In this document: positions 17,101 through 23,580 of the stretch, piece after piece
Layout: each line of letters begins with the position of its first letter
How positions within the stretch are numbered: position 1 is the stretch's first letter
NCBI GenBank assembly: GCA_902793375.1
Contig: CADBDE010000012.1
Coordinates: 1 to 35,937, forward strand
Source: an uncultured Erysipelotrichaceae bacterium
GTDB lineage: Bacteria; Bacillota_I; Bacilli_A; RF39; UBA660
DNA length: 35,937 nt
Direction: 5' to 3'
Notes under the pieces: model-generated
What the model was told of the DNA's origin: nothing
Seen by the model: only the letters and a program-made list of their open reading frames with translations
Databases searched by the model: none
Position numbers and translations under genes: made by a program

Positions 17101-18178
17101 ATGAGAATGGTACTTCATTTCCAAAAGTAGCACTTCTTATTGATACTGTTTTTAAACTTGGAGTATTTACAAATACATTTTTACCATTTTGACCAATTTT
17201 TGAAAAATTAAATTCATCTAATTTAATTGTTCTAAGTGAAGAAGCACCATTAAACATTCCATCAATGTTCATAAGTCTTCCTGTAGCAAGTTTTGATAAA
17301 TTTACTTCAGTTACTCCAGTTGCATTTAAAAACATATTTGACATATTTTCAACACTAATTGTGTCAAAACTACTAAAATCTATACTTGTTGCTTTACTAT
17401 TAGCAAACATATTACGCATTGATACAATTGGTTTTTGATTTATTGTTGAACATAAACCTGATTCAACTGGATCTGTTGAGTTTTTATCTGTTAATACAAC
17501 TCCCCAACCATCAGCATTTACATCAACCCAATTAGTACCATCAAATTCTTGTTTATATCTATAAGTATACTGTCCATCAATATATTCTGCACCAACAGTT
17601 AATTCCCCATCAAACGAACAAGTATTTAATTCAAAATATTCTCCATTTGGAAGAATTCTTCCTTCTCTTGTAGTTTCACAATCTTCCGTATATCTAAATA
17701 CTTTTTTTCTTCCGTCAACTACTGCAGTTACTATGATATCGTCTTTTTCAATATCTGATTCTAAATCATCCTCATCAAAATCTTCAACATTAATAGGATC
17801 TTTTACTCCTATACCTGCTTCATCACGACTCATCCAGTAATAGTCATAGCCTTTTCCATTTCCTTTAAAGTTTACAACTACATAAGCAGGATCAAATTCA
17901 CCATAAGGAGATTTAGCAACATCTCCATTTTCTACTCTTATACATGAACTAGGAACATAATATGTAGTTTCCTCATCATGAAATTTGTATTCTTCACTAT
18001 TAATCTTTGTTGTTACTCCATCAACAATTTGTTTTGCTGTATCAATATAAGCTGTTTTTCTAGAATCATTAATTAGTTTTGTTACGCTTGGAATAGCAAT
18101 AATAATTAAGATTCCAAGTATTATGATAACAGCTAATAGTTCAATTAATGTGAATGCTTTTTTATTCATCTTTCTCAT
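14153..18178 (-). CDS. Giant prepilin-anchored BspA-type leucine-rich repeat surface protein
   Basis: 1,341 residues. The N-terminus has the prepilin signal AFTLIELLAVIIILGILIII and the shared pseudopilin body (SPYGEFDPAY, YYWMSRDEAG; to about residue 160). A linker with a GTNWVDVNADGWGVV segment follows. From about residue 255 to 1310 it is a long tandem array of roughly 24-residue BspA/DUF285-type repeats, whose consensus reads like LTSLDLSSFNTSKVTNMSNM with FYGCS after it. These repeats form a solenoid and occur in adhesins and immunogenic surface proteins of gut and oral bacteria. Some units are longer and degenerate (NWDLS.., WKIP..). It is the main cargo of element 2, 11 bp after the glycine-rich gene. 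Adhesion is inferred from the family. Confidence 0.92.
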   Translation of the reverse strand: MRKMNKKAFTLIELLAVIIILGILIIIAIPSVTKLINDSRKTAYIDTAKQIVDGVTTKINSEEYKFHDEETTYYVPSSCIRVENGDVAKSPYGEFDPAYVVVNFKGNGKGYDYYWMSRDEAGIGVKDPINVEDFDEDDLESDIEKDDIIVTAVVDGRKKVFRYTEDCETTREGRILPNGEYFELNTCSFDGELTVGAEYIDGQYTYRYKQEFDGTNWVDVNADGWGVVLTDKNSTDPVESGLCSTINQKPIVSMRNMFANSKATSIDFSSFDTISVENMSNMFLNATGVTEVNLSKLATGRLMNIDGMFNGASSLRTIKLDEFNFSKIGQNGKNVFVNTPSLKTVSIRSATFGNEVPFSFFQSQSIETIDVTDVNLSETKKLEGLFADAKKLKDVVGFDTWNTVNVRDISSLFSGCSSLETIDLSDFDTSNVSNMKNVFQGCTSLRSVVLDNWNFKRLPSTTFANGFFSGASSLKSISAKDWKIPNEFTYLISNFSIPTNVETIDVSDWDLSGNTSLAYLFYNGSGLKEIIGLDTWDTSRLTNTNYMFYYCRGLTSLNLDNWDMSKLSNYSSMFYYTNNLKTISMKNWAFGSRPFYGSNIYLYYVETLDVTGWDLSTVTSLYQTFYGANLLKNIVGLDTWDTSRVTDMSYLFYNCNELINVDFSNFDTSNVTNMSYMFYNCYKLPINYSDFNTSKVTNMSYMLYGCRNMSLNFANLDTSKVTNMSGMFGGNTFESIDLTSLNTSNVTNISYLFSNDTNLKNVDLSDLNTSKVTSINGLFSGCSNLTTIDFGGLDFSRLTSLSNLFYNCSKLTNINLAQINTTNITDMSYMFYGCSGLTSLDLSSFNTSKVTNMSNMFANCTNLTNLNLSGFDTSRVTNMSYMFHYCTKLNNLNISNFVTTNLTSMSYMFGYMSGLTSINLSNFDTSKVTSMSGMFYGCSNLTSLDLSNFVTTNVTYMSSMFSGCSKLANLNISSFNTSKVTGFDSMFYNCSSLTNLNLSNFDTSKATNMSSMFYGCSGLTSLNLSNFNTANVTSISYMFYGCSGLTSLNLSNFNTAKVTSFAYMFYNCTNLSNLNISNFNTANATSFERMFYNCRSLASLNLSHFNTNKVYYYSYMFYGCSGLTNLVLDGWNLSIMSSMSSYMSSVINGTSSLKTLSVKNWTLPSTFSSWLSNWGVGSSLETIDVTGWNLSNTREIGSLFSGATGLKNIIGLNTWNTSRVTNMSYLFNNCMSLQSVDLSSFNTSNVTNMAYMFYNCSNLTNLSFSSFNTNNVTNMSYMFYNCNKLTSLDLSYFNASRVSSTTQMFFGCTSVTTAYGKNQTDVNKYNSSSGKPTALTFTLKS

Positions 18179-18189
18179 AATTATTACCC

Positions 18190-19590
18190 CTATTCATCTA
18201 TATGTGTTATTCTTATAAAACCATTTCCAGTATGACCAATTTCTATTCCACCATCAGGTGAATCAAATGGTTGATTTCCACCTATTGTTTCAGCATTTTG
18301 CAAAAAATAAGAACTATCTAATTGGCACTGTGAAGTACAGTATGATGCATTACTTGAGGTATAGATATAACCAGATCCGCCACCGCCACCTCTGTCGTCA
18401 TCTCCACCTCCATCAGGATAAGTTCCAGATCCACCATACCAGCCTCCGCCACCGGCTCCACCGTAGCCATTAGCATGATATACTCCATTTCCTCCAAAAC
18501 CAAATCCTGCATATATATTTGGTTTATAATCGTCTACATCAGTTGGTTGTGTTGATACGACATATGAAGAACCTCCACTATTTCCACTAGCAGTTCCTCC
18601 GTATCCACCAGATCCATAAGATTGAGTAACTGTTTCTCCAAAAGTTCCTCCACCAGAACCACCAGGCTTACCAGTTGCTCCATCAGATCCTCCACCACCT
18701 GCTACAATTACTCTAGCATATGGACTTGTACTATTTATTCTTATATCGGAAGCTCCACCACCACCATAGTATTTATTACGGCTACCTCCTCCATTAAATC
18801 CACCTTGACAAAGCGTTTGACCACATCCATTAGATCCATGGCCTGCTGCTCCACCAACGTAAATATATAATGTATCTCCATCTTTTAATTTAACTACACC
18901 ATGTGAATATCCACCTTTTCCACTATAATTTTGATTAGTTCTATATCCACCTTCTGCACCCCAAATTTCTAAATTATAACTACCTGCACAAGTAATCTTT
19001 AAAGATTGTACATTACCCGTATAATTAAACTCAAGAGGAAGTGCACTACATGCTCCTCTTTTTTCACCACCAGAACAATCAGCATTAAAAACATATGTAT
19101 AATCTCTTGTACCAACAGTTCTATCAGTTCTAATATCAGAAGCTTTTAAGCCACTAACAATATCACTTTCATCTAAATCATCATAACTAGTTGGTACTTT
19201 AACTCCAAATCCTTCAGTATCTCTACTTACCCAGTAATACTCAAATCCTTTACCATTTTCAGAATAATTAACTACTACATAAGCTGGATCAAAATCTCCA
19301 TAAGGAGAACTAGTTGAATTTTCACTTTTTATACATGTCGTTGGGATAAAATAAGACATGTTAGTATCATAAAATGATATTTTACCTTCATTTACTATAT
19401 TTCTAGCAGCAGCCATTATATTTTTTGCTGTTGCTACATAAGAGTCACTTCTTGAACTATTCAAATATTTTGATACTGCTGGAATAGCTATAATTAATAA
19501 AATACCAAGTATTATTATAGCAGCAAGTAGTTCAATAATAGTAAATCCCCTTTTTCTTTTTTTCTTTTTTTTATTAAGTAATTTAAACAT
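18190..19590 (-). CDS. Prepilin-anchored glycine-rich surface protein
   Basis: 466 residues. A very basic start (KKKKKRKR) precedes GFTIIELLAAIIILGILLII, the prepilin signal, and the same pseudopilin body as its neighbour (SPYGDFDPAY, YYWVSRDTEG). Residues about 195-466 form a glycine-rich domain (WGAEGGYRTNQNY, YIYVGGAAGHGS, ARVIVAGGGGSDGATG, GGGGWYGGSG, then YIYTSSNASYC) matching the Gly_rich family also found in the ALK/LTK ectodomain. Several cysteines could form disulfides. It lies in an operon with the BspA-type gene. GC is locally high because of glycine codons. Surface display is inferred from the anchor; the ligand is unknown. Confidence 0.88.
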   Translation of the reverse strand: MFKLLNKKKKKRKRGFTIIELLAAIIILGILLIIAIPAVSKYLNSSRSDSYVATAKNIMAAARNIVNEGKISFYDTNMSYFIPTTCIKSENSTSSPYGDFDPAYVVVNYSENGKGFEYYWVSRDTEGFGVKVPTSYDDLDESDIVSGLKASDIRTDRTVGTRDYTYVFNADCSGGEKRGACSALPLEFNYTGNVQSLKITCAGSYNLEIWGAEGGYRTNQNYSGKGGYSHGVVKLKDGDTLYIYVGGAAGHGSNGCGQTLCQGGFNGGGSRNKYYGGGGASDIRINSTSPYARVIVAGGGGSDGATGKPGGSGGGTFGETVTQSYGSGGYGGTASGNSGGSSYVVSTQPTDVDDYKPNIYAGFGFGGNGVYHANGYGGAGGGGWYGGSGTYPDGGGDDDRGGGGGSGYIYTSSNASYCTSQCQLDSSYFLQNAETIGGNQPFDSPDGGIEIGHTGNGFIRITHIDE

Positions 19591-19649
19591 AACGAGACCA
19601 CCATCCCTATTATCTTAATTCTATCATACATAATATAAAAAACAAATAA

Positions 19650-19675
19650 AAAAGAATTTTTTTCTAAATTCTTTT
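19650..19675 (-). terminator. Hairpin between the 266-residue gene and the glycine-rich gene
   Basis: A 10-bp stem (AAAAGAATTT / AAATTCTTTT) with a 6-nt loop and T-rich flank just past the stop at 19677. It would end or attenuate the leader gene before the prepilin cargo. Confidence 0.65.
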
Positions 19676-19676
19676 T

Positions 19677-20477
19677 TTAATTAATATATGTTCTTATAAA
19701 ATTATAATTATTATCAAATTCCCAAATTAAAGTTTCAAATTTTGATTCATTTCCAAAAAAATCTTCAACATCTATTACTTCATTAGAATTAACTGTTTTA
19801 AATGTATCTTTCTCTTCTCCTTCTTTTCTATTTTCCATCAATCCAATATATTGATAAACATAATAATGATCATTTTCATATTTATAATTATAAGTTTTGT
19901 AATAAAGTATACTATCTCCATCATTTTTACATTCATTAGATAAATATATTCTCTTTATTCTTGTATCTAATTTATATACACTTGGGCATGTATTAAACTC
20001 TATTAAACTATTTTCATCATATTTAGGTTCATTTCCAAATAACTTCTCATATTCTTTTTCAAAAGTTCTTGAAGAAGTAGATTGCATATTTTTACTAAAA
20101 TCTCCTAAAACTGGATCAGTCTTATACTTTTCAGCTAGATTATCTGGAGTTACTTTTTCAAATACTGGTTGTATATTAATAACATATTGTAAAGCAAACA
20201 GGTTTTTTTGATTATTTGATAATTTATTAATTCCTTTTGCAAAATCATATGCTAATCCTTTATATCCAAAATCATTATACATACCAGTTTTAACAAAGTT
20301 ATTTAATTTTTCAATTTTAACAACATCTCTTACAACATTTTTAAATTTATCTTCTTCAACATTTTTTGGTCTTGTAAGTAAAAATACTATTACACCTACA
20401 ATAATTGCTAAAATAACACATAATATTATAATTATTAATAACTTTTTTGATTTATTTTTTTTAGTTTCTTCATCCAT
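19677..20477 (-). CDS. Single-pass membrane protein of unknown function, first gene of element 2 cargo
   Basis: 266 residues beginning at ATG 20477 behind CGGAGGGCAT. A short charged, Lys-rich cytoplasmic tail is followed by one transmembrane helix (about 14-34, LLIIIILCVILAIIVGVIVFLL) and a roughly 230-residue extracellular, Lys/Asp/Tyr-rich domain with two cysteines. No family was recognised. The strong promoter just upstream (20510-20538) lies inside the element, so the cargo is expressed independently of the host gene. It may help assemble or anchor the prepilin-like proteins, but this rests on position only. Confidence 0.75.
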   Translation of the reverse strand: MDEETKKNKSKKLLIIIILCVILAIIVGVIVFLLTRPKNVEEDKFKNVVRDVVKIEKLNNFVKTGMYNDFGYKGLAYDFAKGINKLSNNQKNLFALQYVINIQPVFEKVTPDNLAEKYKTDPVLGDFSKNMQSTSSRTFEKEYEKLFGNEPKYDENSLIEFNTCPSVYKLDTRIKRIYLSNECKNDGDSILYYKTYNYKYENDHYYVYQYIGLMENRKEGEEKDTFKTVNSNEVIDVEDFFGNESKFETLIWEFDNNYNFIRTYIN

Positions 20478-20509
20478 ATTTAATATGCCCTCCGTATTAT
20501 TACAATTGC

Positions 20510-20538
20510 ATTATACACTAATATAATTAATCTTTCAA
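20510..20538 (-). promoter_or_regulatory. Sigma-A-type promoter of the element 2 cargo
   Basis: On the minus strand TTGAAA (20533-20538) and TATAAT (20510-20515) are separated by exactly 17 bp. It lies about 30 bp inside the attR core and reads into the 266-residue gene. Confidence 0.8.
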
Positions 20539-20569
20539 TTATTAATTAGTATCTCTTTACAAAACTCAA

Positions 20570-20579
20570 GATTACAGGA
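20570..20579. repeat. Element 2 attachment core, right copy
   Basis: Second copy of GATTACAGGA, inside the SCN codons of the PBP 5' half. It sits within an inverted repeat, CAAAACTC (20560-20567) and GAGTTTTG (20578-20585). Confidence 0.9.
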
Positions 20580-21617
20580 GTTTTGTAATACTTGCAAAAA
20601 GGTTTGCATTCCATGACCTGATGGTTTCCAACATCCAATTCTTGTTCCACTTACTATAACATGACCTGAATCATAAAATGTATCATTAAACAAATCTACT
20701 ACTTTTTCATTAACCGCAGCAGAAGTAGTTATTATTTTAAAAGTACTTCCTGGTTCAAATGAAGCCCATATAGGAAGATTTCTATTGATTGTTTCAACAC
20801 TTGCTTTTTTATAATTATTTGAATCATATGTTGGTCTTGAACTCATTCCTAATATTTCTCCAGTATTAGGATCCATTACAATTGCAAGAGCCATATCAGG
20901 AGAAAACATTGATACAATATTATTAAGTTCTCTTTCAAGAGATTGTTGAATATTATAATCAATTGTTAAAGTAATATTCATACCCTGTTGTGGAGCAACA
21001 TAAATATCAGATAATTTTAAGCTATTTCCTTTAGCATCACTAAAATATTTAATAGCTCCATCTACACCTGTTAAATAATTATCATATTCTAACTCTATTC
21101 CAGATAGTCCTTGATTATCAATACCAACATACCCTAAAACATGAGATAACATTTCATTATTTGGATAGTATCTTTTTGATTCTTTTACTAAATATACTCC
21201 TTTATACTTTAATTTATCTATTTTATCTGCTATTTCAAATGGTAATTGTCTACCTTCTGGATGTACTCTTTCAATGGATGTTTCTTTATACACATGTTTA
21301 TCCATTTTATCTTTTGATATTCCAAGAATATTGGCAAGATTTGTTGACACGTCTTCCTTATTTTCAAGTTGAGATGGAATAAGAACTAAACTTGTTGTTG
21401 TAATATTATTTGCAAGAACAACTCCATTTCTATCAAGAATTAAGCCTCGATCTGCAGCAAGAGGAAGATTTCTACTCCACAAATCATTAGCTTTTTCATT
21501 TAACATTTTATAATCAAATAATTGAATATAAATCACTTTTAAAATTATTATTATTAAGAATAAAATAAGTATAAGAAACAATAATCTAATTTTTTCATCT
21601 ATTTTTTTTGTAAACAT
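20570..21617 (-). CDS. pbpB: PASTA-domain class B PBP (PBP2/SpoVD type), 5' half (interrupted)
   Basis: The first 349 codons of the transpeptidase, from ATG 21617 with GGTGATAT upstream. A membrane anchor (about 11-33) is followed by the PBP dimerisation region (LPLAADRGLILDRNGVVLA, GYVGIDNQGLSGIELEYDNY) and the start of the catalytic domain with Ser291 in the SxxK motif (PGSTFKIITT). The frame runs into the element after the SxN motif (QNSCN) and stops at 20535, adding LEFCKEILINN. It lacks KTG and PASTA, so the fragment should be inactive. The remainder is at 11524-12390. The partner is the FtsW/SpoVE polymerase, also split. Confidence 0.94.
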
Positions 21618-21700
21618 TATATCACCAATAAAAAATATGTTGTACTAAGGCTTTTTTTTACTAGATTTTAAAAAATGATTTAATTTAAGAAATAATATAG

Positions 21701-21706
21701 TATAAT
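21701..21706 (+). promoter_or_regulatory. -10 box of the aquaporin gene
   Basis: TATAAT 30 bp before the start codon. No good -35 was seen at the usual distance. It lies in the divergent gap to the PBP gene. Confidence 0.45.
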
Positions 21707-21730
21707 AGTATTAAATAGGAGGTGAATTTT

Positions 21731-22372
21731 GTGAAGAAGATTGTAAGAAAATGTATCGTTGAATGTTTTGGAACTATGATGTTAACACTTATCGCTTGTG
21801 GTGTTGCAGTAAGAACTGGTAATTTACTTGCTACAGCATTTGCATTTGGTCTTGTACTAACTGCAATGATTTACACAATTGGCGATATTTCAGGATGTCA
21901 TATTAATCCAGCTGTTTCATTTGGAATGTGGGCTGCAGGAAAAATGAAAATAAGTGATATGTGGAAATACATAGTAGCACAAGTTGTTGGAGCCATTATT
22001 GGTTCTCTTCTACTAGCTCTTTGCTTAACAAGCTTTAAAAATCTTGGAGCAAATATGATGGTTAGTGATACTAATGTATTTATAGGACTTATAATTGAGT
22101 TAATTCTTACTTTCATATTTGTAACTGTTATTCTTGTTGTTACAGATAAGAAAGAAAACAATCAGGCTGGTATTATTATTGGTCTAACTTTAACTCTAGT
22201 ACATCTATTTGGAATTGGATTTACTGGAACAAGTGTTAACCCAGCAAGAAGTATTGGACCAGCACTTTTCGAACTTGGTGATACATTTTTACAACTATGG
22301 ATATTCATTTTAGGACCTATGGCTGGAGCATTCCTTGCTGGATTGTTCTACAAATTTGTTCTAAAAGACTAA
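21731..22372 (+). CDS. Aquaporin-family (MIP) channel
   Basis: A 213-residue integral membrane channel. The start is taken as GTG 21731, because the AGGAGGTG ribosome site (21717-21724) overlaps the upstream GTG at 21722. Six membrane segments and the two half-helices with NPA boxes are visible: HINPAVSFG (N59) and VNPARSIGPALF (N170). The serine after NPAR, where glycerol facilitators have Asp (NPARD), favours a water-type channel over GlpF. It is transcribed opposite to the neighbouring genes and ends at a shared bidirectional terminator. Confidence 0.9.
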   Translation: MKKIVRKCIVECFGTMMLTLIACGVAVRTGNLLATAFAFGLVLTAMIYTIGDISGCHINPAVSFGMWAAGKMKISDMWKYIVAQVVGAIIGSLLLALCLTSFKNLGANMMVSDTNVFIGLIIELILTFIFVTVILVVTDKKENNQAGIIIGLTLTLVHLFGIGFTGTSVNPARSIGPALFELGDTFLQLWIFILGPMAGAFLAGLFYKFVLKD

Positions 22373-22388
22373 ACAATAATTCACAAAA

Positions 22389-22410
22389 AAAAGACTTATT
22401 AAAGTCTTTT
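22389..22410. terminator. Bidirectional terminator between aquaporin and lipoprotein genes
   Basis: AAAAGACT / AGTCTTTT stem with a 6-nt loop, A-run before and T-run after, placed between convergent genes. Confidence 0.8.
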
Positions 22411-22411
22411 T

Positions 22412-23026
22412 TTATTTTACAAATATACTTATTTTATTACTTCCTGTAGCATTAACTATTTTTTTTAGTTCACTATTCATTTCATTTAAACTATAAGATT
22501 GATTATTGTCTAAATTATATAAATCTTTATAGGCTTTTATTTCTTCTAATTGTTCAATAGATTCTAATTCTAATGTTTTATATGAAGTTAAATCTGTTCC
22601 AATATTTTTTCCGTCAAGAGCAAGTACATAATAATTGTATATTGATGAATCATAAGTTACTCCAACAAAGATATATTTCCATTCATTACTATATGGTGAA
22701 GTATCCTTATTTTCTGTAACAAATTCACCCTTTGCTACAGGAAATAAATATAATGTTTTGGTATCACTAATTGAATATTTACCAGTCATAGTAACTGTTT
22801 TAATCATATTTACATATGCATCAATTGCTCTAACATAAGAATAATTCATTGTATCACTTAATGAAACTGTTTCTTGTTTTTCTTTATTCTCTATATTACT
22901 CTTTTCTTCATTTTTAGTTTCTGTATTTATTGTATTCTCTTTATTTTCAGTTTTCTTATCAAAACATCCACTAAAAGTAAATAAAGACACTACTAACAAA
23001 AATATAATTAATTTATTTTCTTTCAT
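22412..23026 (-). CDS. Lipoprotein of unknown function
   Basis: 204 residues from ATG 23026, chosen because AAGGAGTG sits just upstream and overlaps the alternative GTG at 23035. The signal peptide ends in a lipobox, FTFSGC, so the protein is lipid-anchored on the outside. A Lys/Glu/Asn-rich spacer (about 22-55) leads to a compact domain starting SDTMNYSYVRAIDAYVNMI and containing FVGVTYDSSIYNYYVLALDG. Family not recognised. The start overlaps the end of the pyrophosphatase gene by 14 bp, so they are co-transcribed. Confidence 0.8.
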   Translation of the reverse strand: MKENKLIIFLLVVSLFTFSGCFDKKTENKENTINTETKNEEKSNIENKEKQETVSLSDTMNYSYVRAIDAYVNMIKTVTMTGKYSISDTKTLYLFPVAKGEFVTENKDTSPYSNEWKYIFVGVTYDSSIYNYYVLALDGKNIGTDLTSYKTLELESIEQLEEIKAYKDLYNLDNNQSYSLNEMNSELKKIVNATGSNKISIFVK

Positions 23027-23579
23027 TTTTATCACTCCTTAAATAATCTAATAATTGTAGATACGCATCTTGATTAAAAAATGCTATATGTTCTTCTTCA
23101 CTCATTTCAGAAAACGTTCTATAATCATTTTCTGGAATAAAGATTTTATCATAGTCATATCCTCTTCCTTCATGAACTCTATCCGCTATATAACCATTCG
23201 ATTTAGATGTAAAAGATACAGGGTCTTTTCCTGGCTCACAGTAACTTAATACTTCAATCCAATAAGCTTTTCTATTATTATTTCCTTCCAATAGTTTAAC
23301 AAAACCTTCTGCTTTAACTTTATCTTCAGCATATTTTGCAAGTGCTCCAGGGAATCCCTCTAACGCTTCAATAAAAAATCCTGAATCATTTTTTAATACT
23401 GGTTTATTTAAAAGATTACAAGCATATTTAGAAGAATAATTAGCAATTTCTTCACAATCAAGTGATTGTATCTCAGGAGTATCAATATCTTCTTGTATTA
23501 CTTCTACTCCTTCTTTTTCAAATATACTTTTTGCAAGAGCCATTTTTAATTCATTTCCAGTTACATAATAAAGTTTCAT
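23013..23579 (-). CDS. RdgB/HAM1-family non-canonical purine NTP pyrophosphatase
   Basis: 188 residues. Family features: the N-terminal YYVTGNELKMALAKSIF (phosphate-binding loop), DIDTPEIQSLDCEEIA, the active-site block VLKNDSGFFIEALEGFPGAL with the key acidic residue, and GYDYDKIFIPEN near the C-terminus. The enzyme hydrolyses XTP, dITP and ITP to monophosphates, cleaning the nucleotide pool in the cytoplasm. It is a somewhat divergent member (ITGN is replaced by VTGN). It follows the flippase by one base and overlaps the lipoprotein gene. Confidence 0.85.
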   Translation of the reverse strand: MKLYYVTGNELKMALAKSIFEKEGVEVIQEDIDTPEIQSLDCEEIANYSSKYACNLLNKPVLKNDSGFFIEALEGFPGALAKYAEDKVKAEGFVKLLEGNNNRKAYWIEVLSYCEPGKDPVSFTSKSNGYIADRVHEGRGYDYDKIFIPENDYRTFSEMSEEEHIAFFNQDAYLQLLDYLRSDKNERK

Positions 23580-23580
23580 A

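Larger units (their letters stand above)
12381..20579 (-). mobile_element. Element 2: 8.2-kb serine-recombinase element inside the PBP gene
   Basis: Bounded by direct 10-bp copies of GATTACAGGA at 12381-12390 and 20570-20579; the unit is 8,189 bp. It contains a serine recombinase, a 41-codon ORF, a giant BspA-type protein, a glycine-rich protein and a membrane protein, all on the same strand as the host gene. Removing one unit restores the PBP codons for SCNPG exactly. AGAGATAC (12400-12407) and GTATCTCT (20549-20556) form inverted 8-bp arms around the core, giving an attP. The rebuilt attB has TTACAAA / TTTGTAA arms. No transfer or phage structural genes are present. Confidence 0.94.

Noticed and set aside
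14153-18178. Regularly spaced DNA repeats, like a CRISPR array
   Set aside because: The period (about 72 bp) is in frame and encodes BspA-type protein repeats; no conserved identical direct repeats with unique spacers.
18258-18870. Other-frame ORFs within the glycine-rich gene
   Set aside because: Shadow frames created by glycine-codon composition; no starts or homology.
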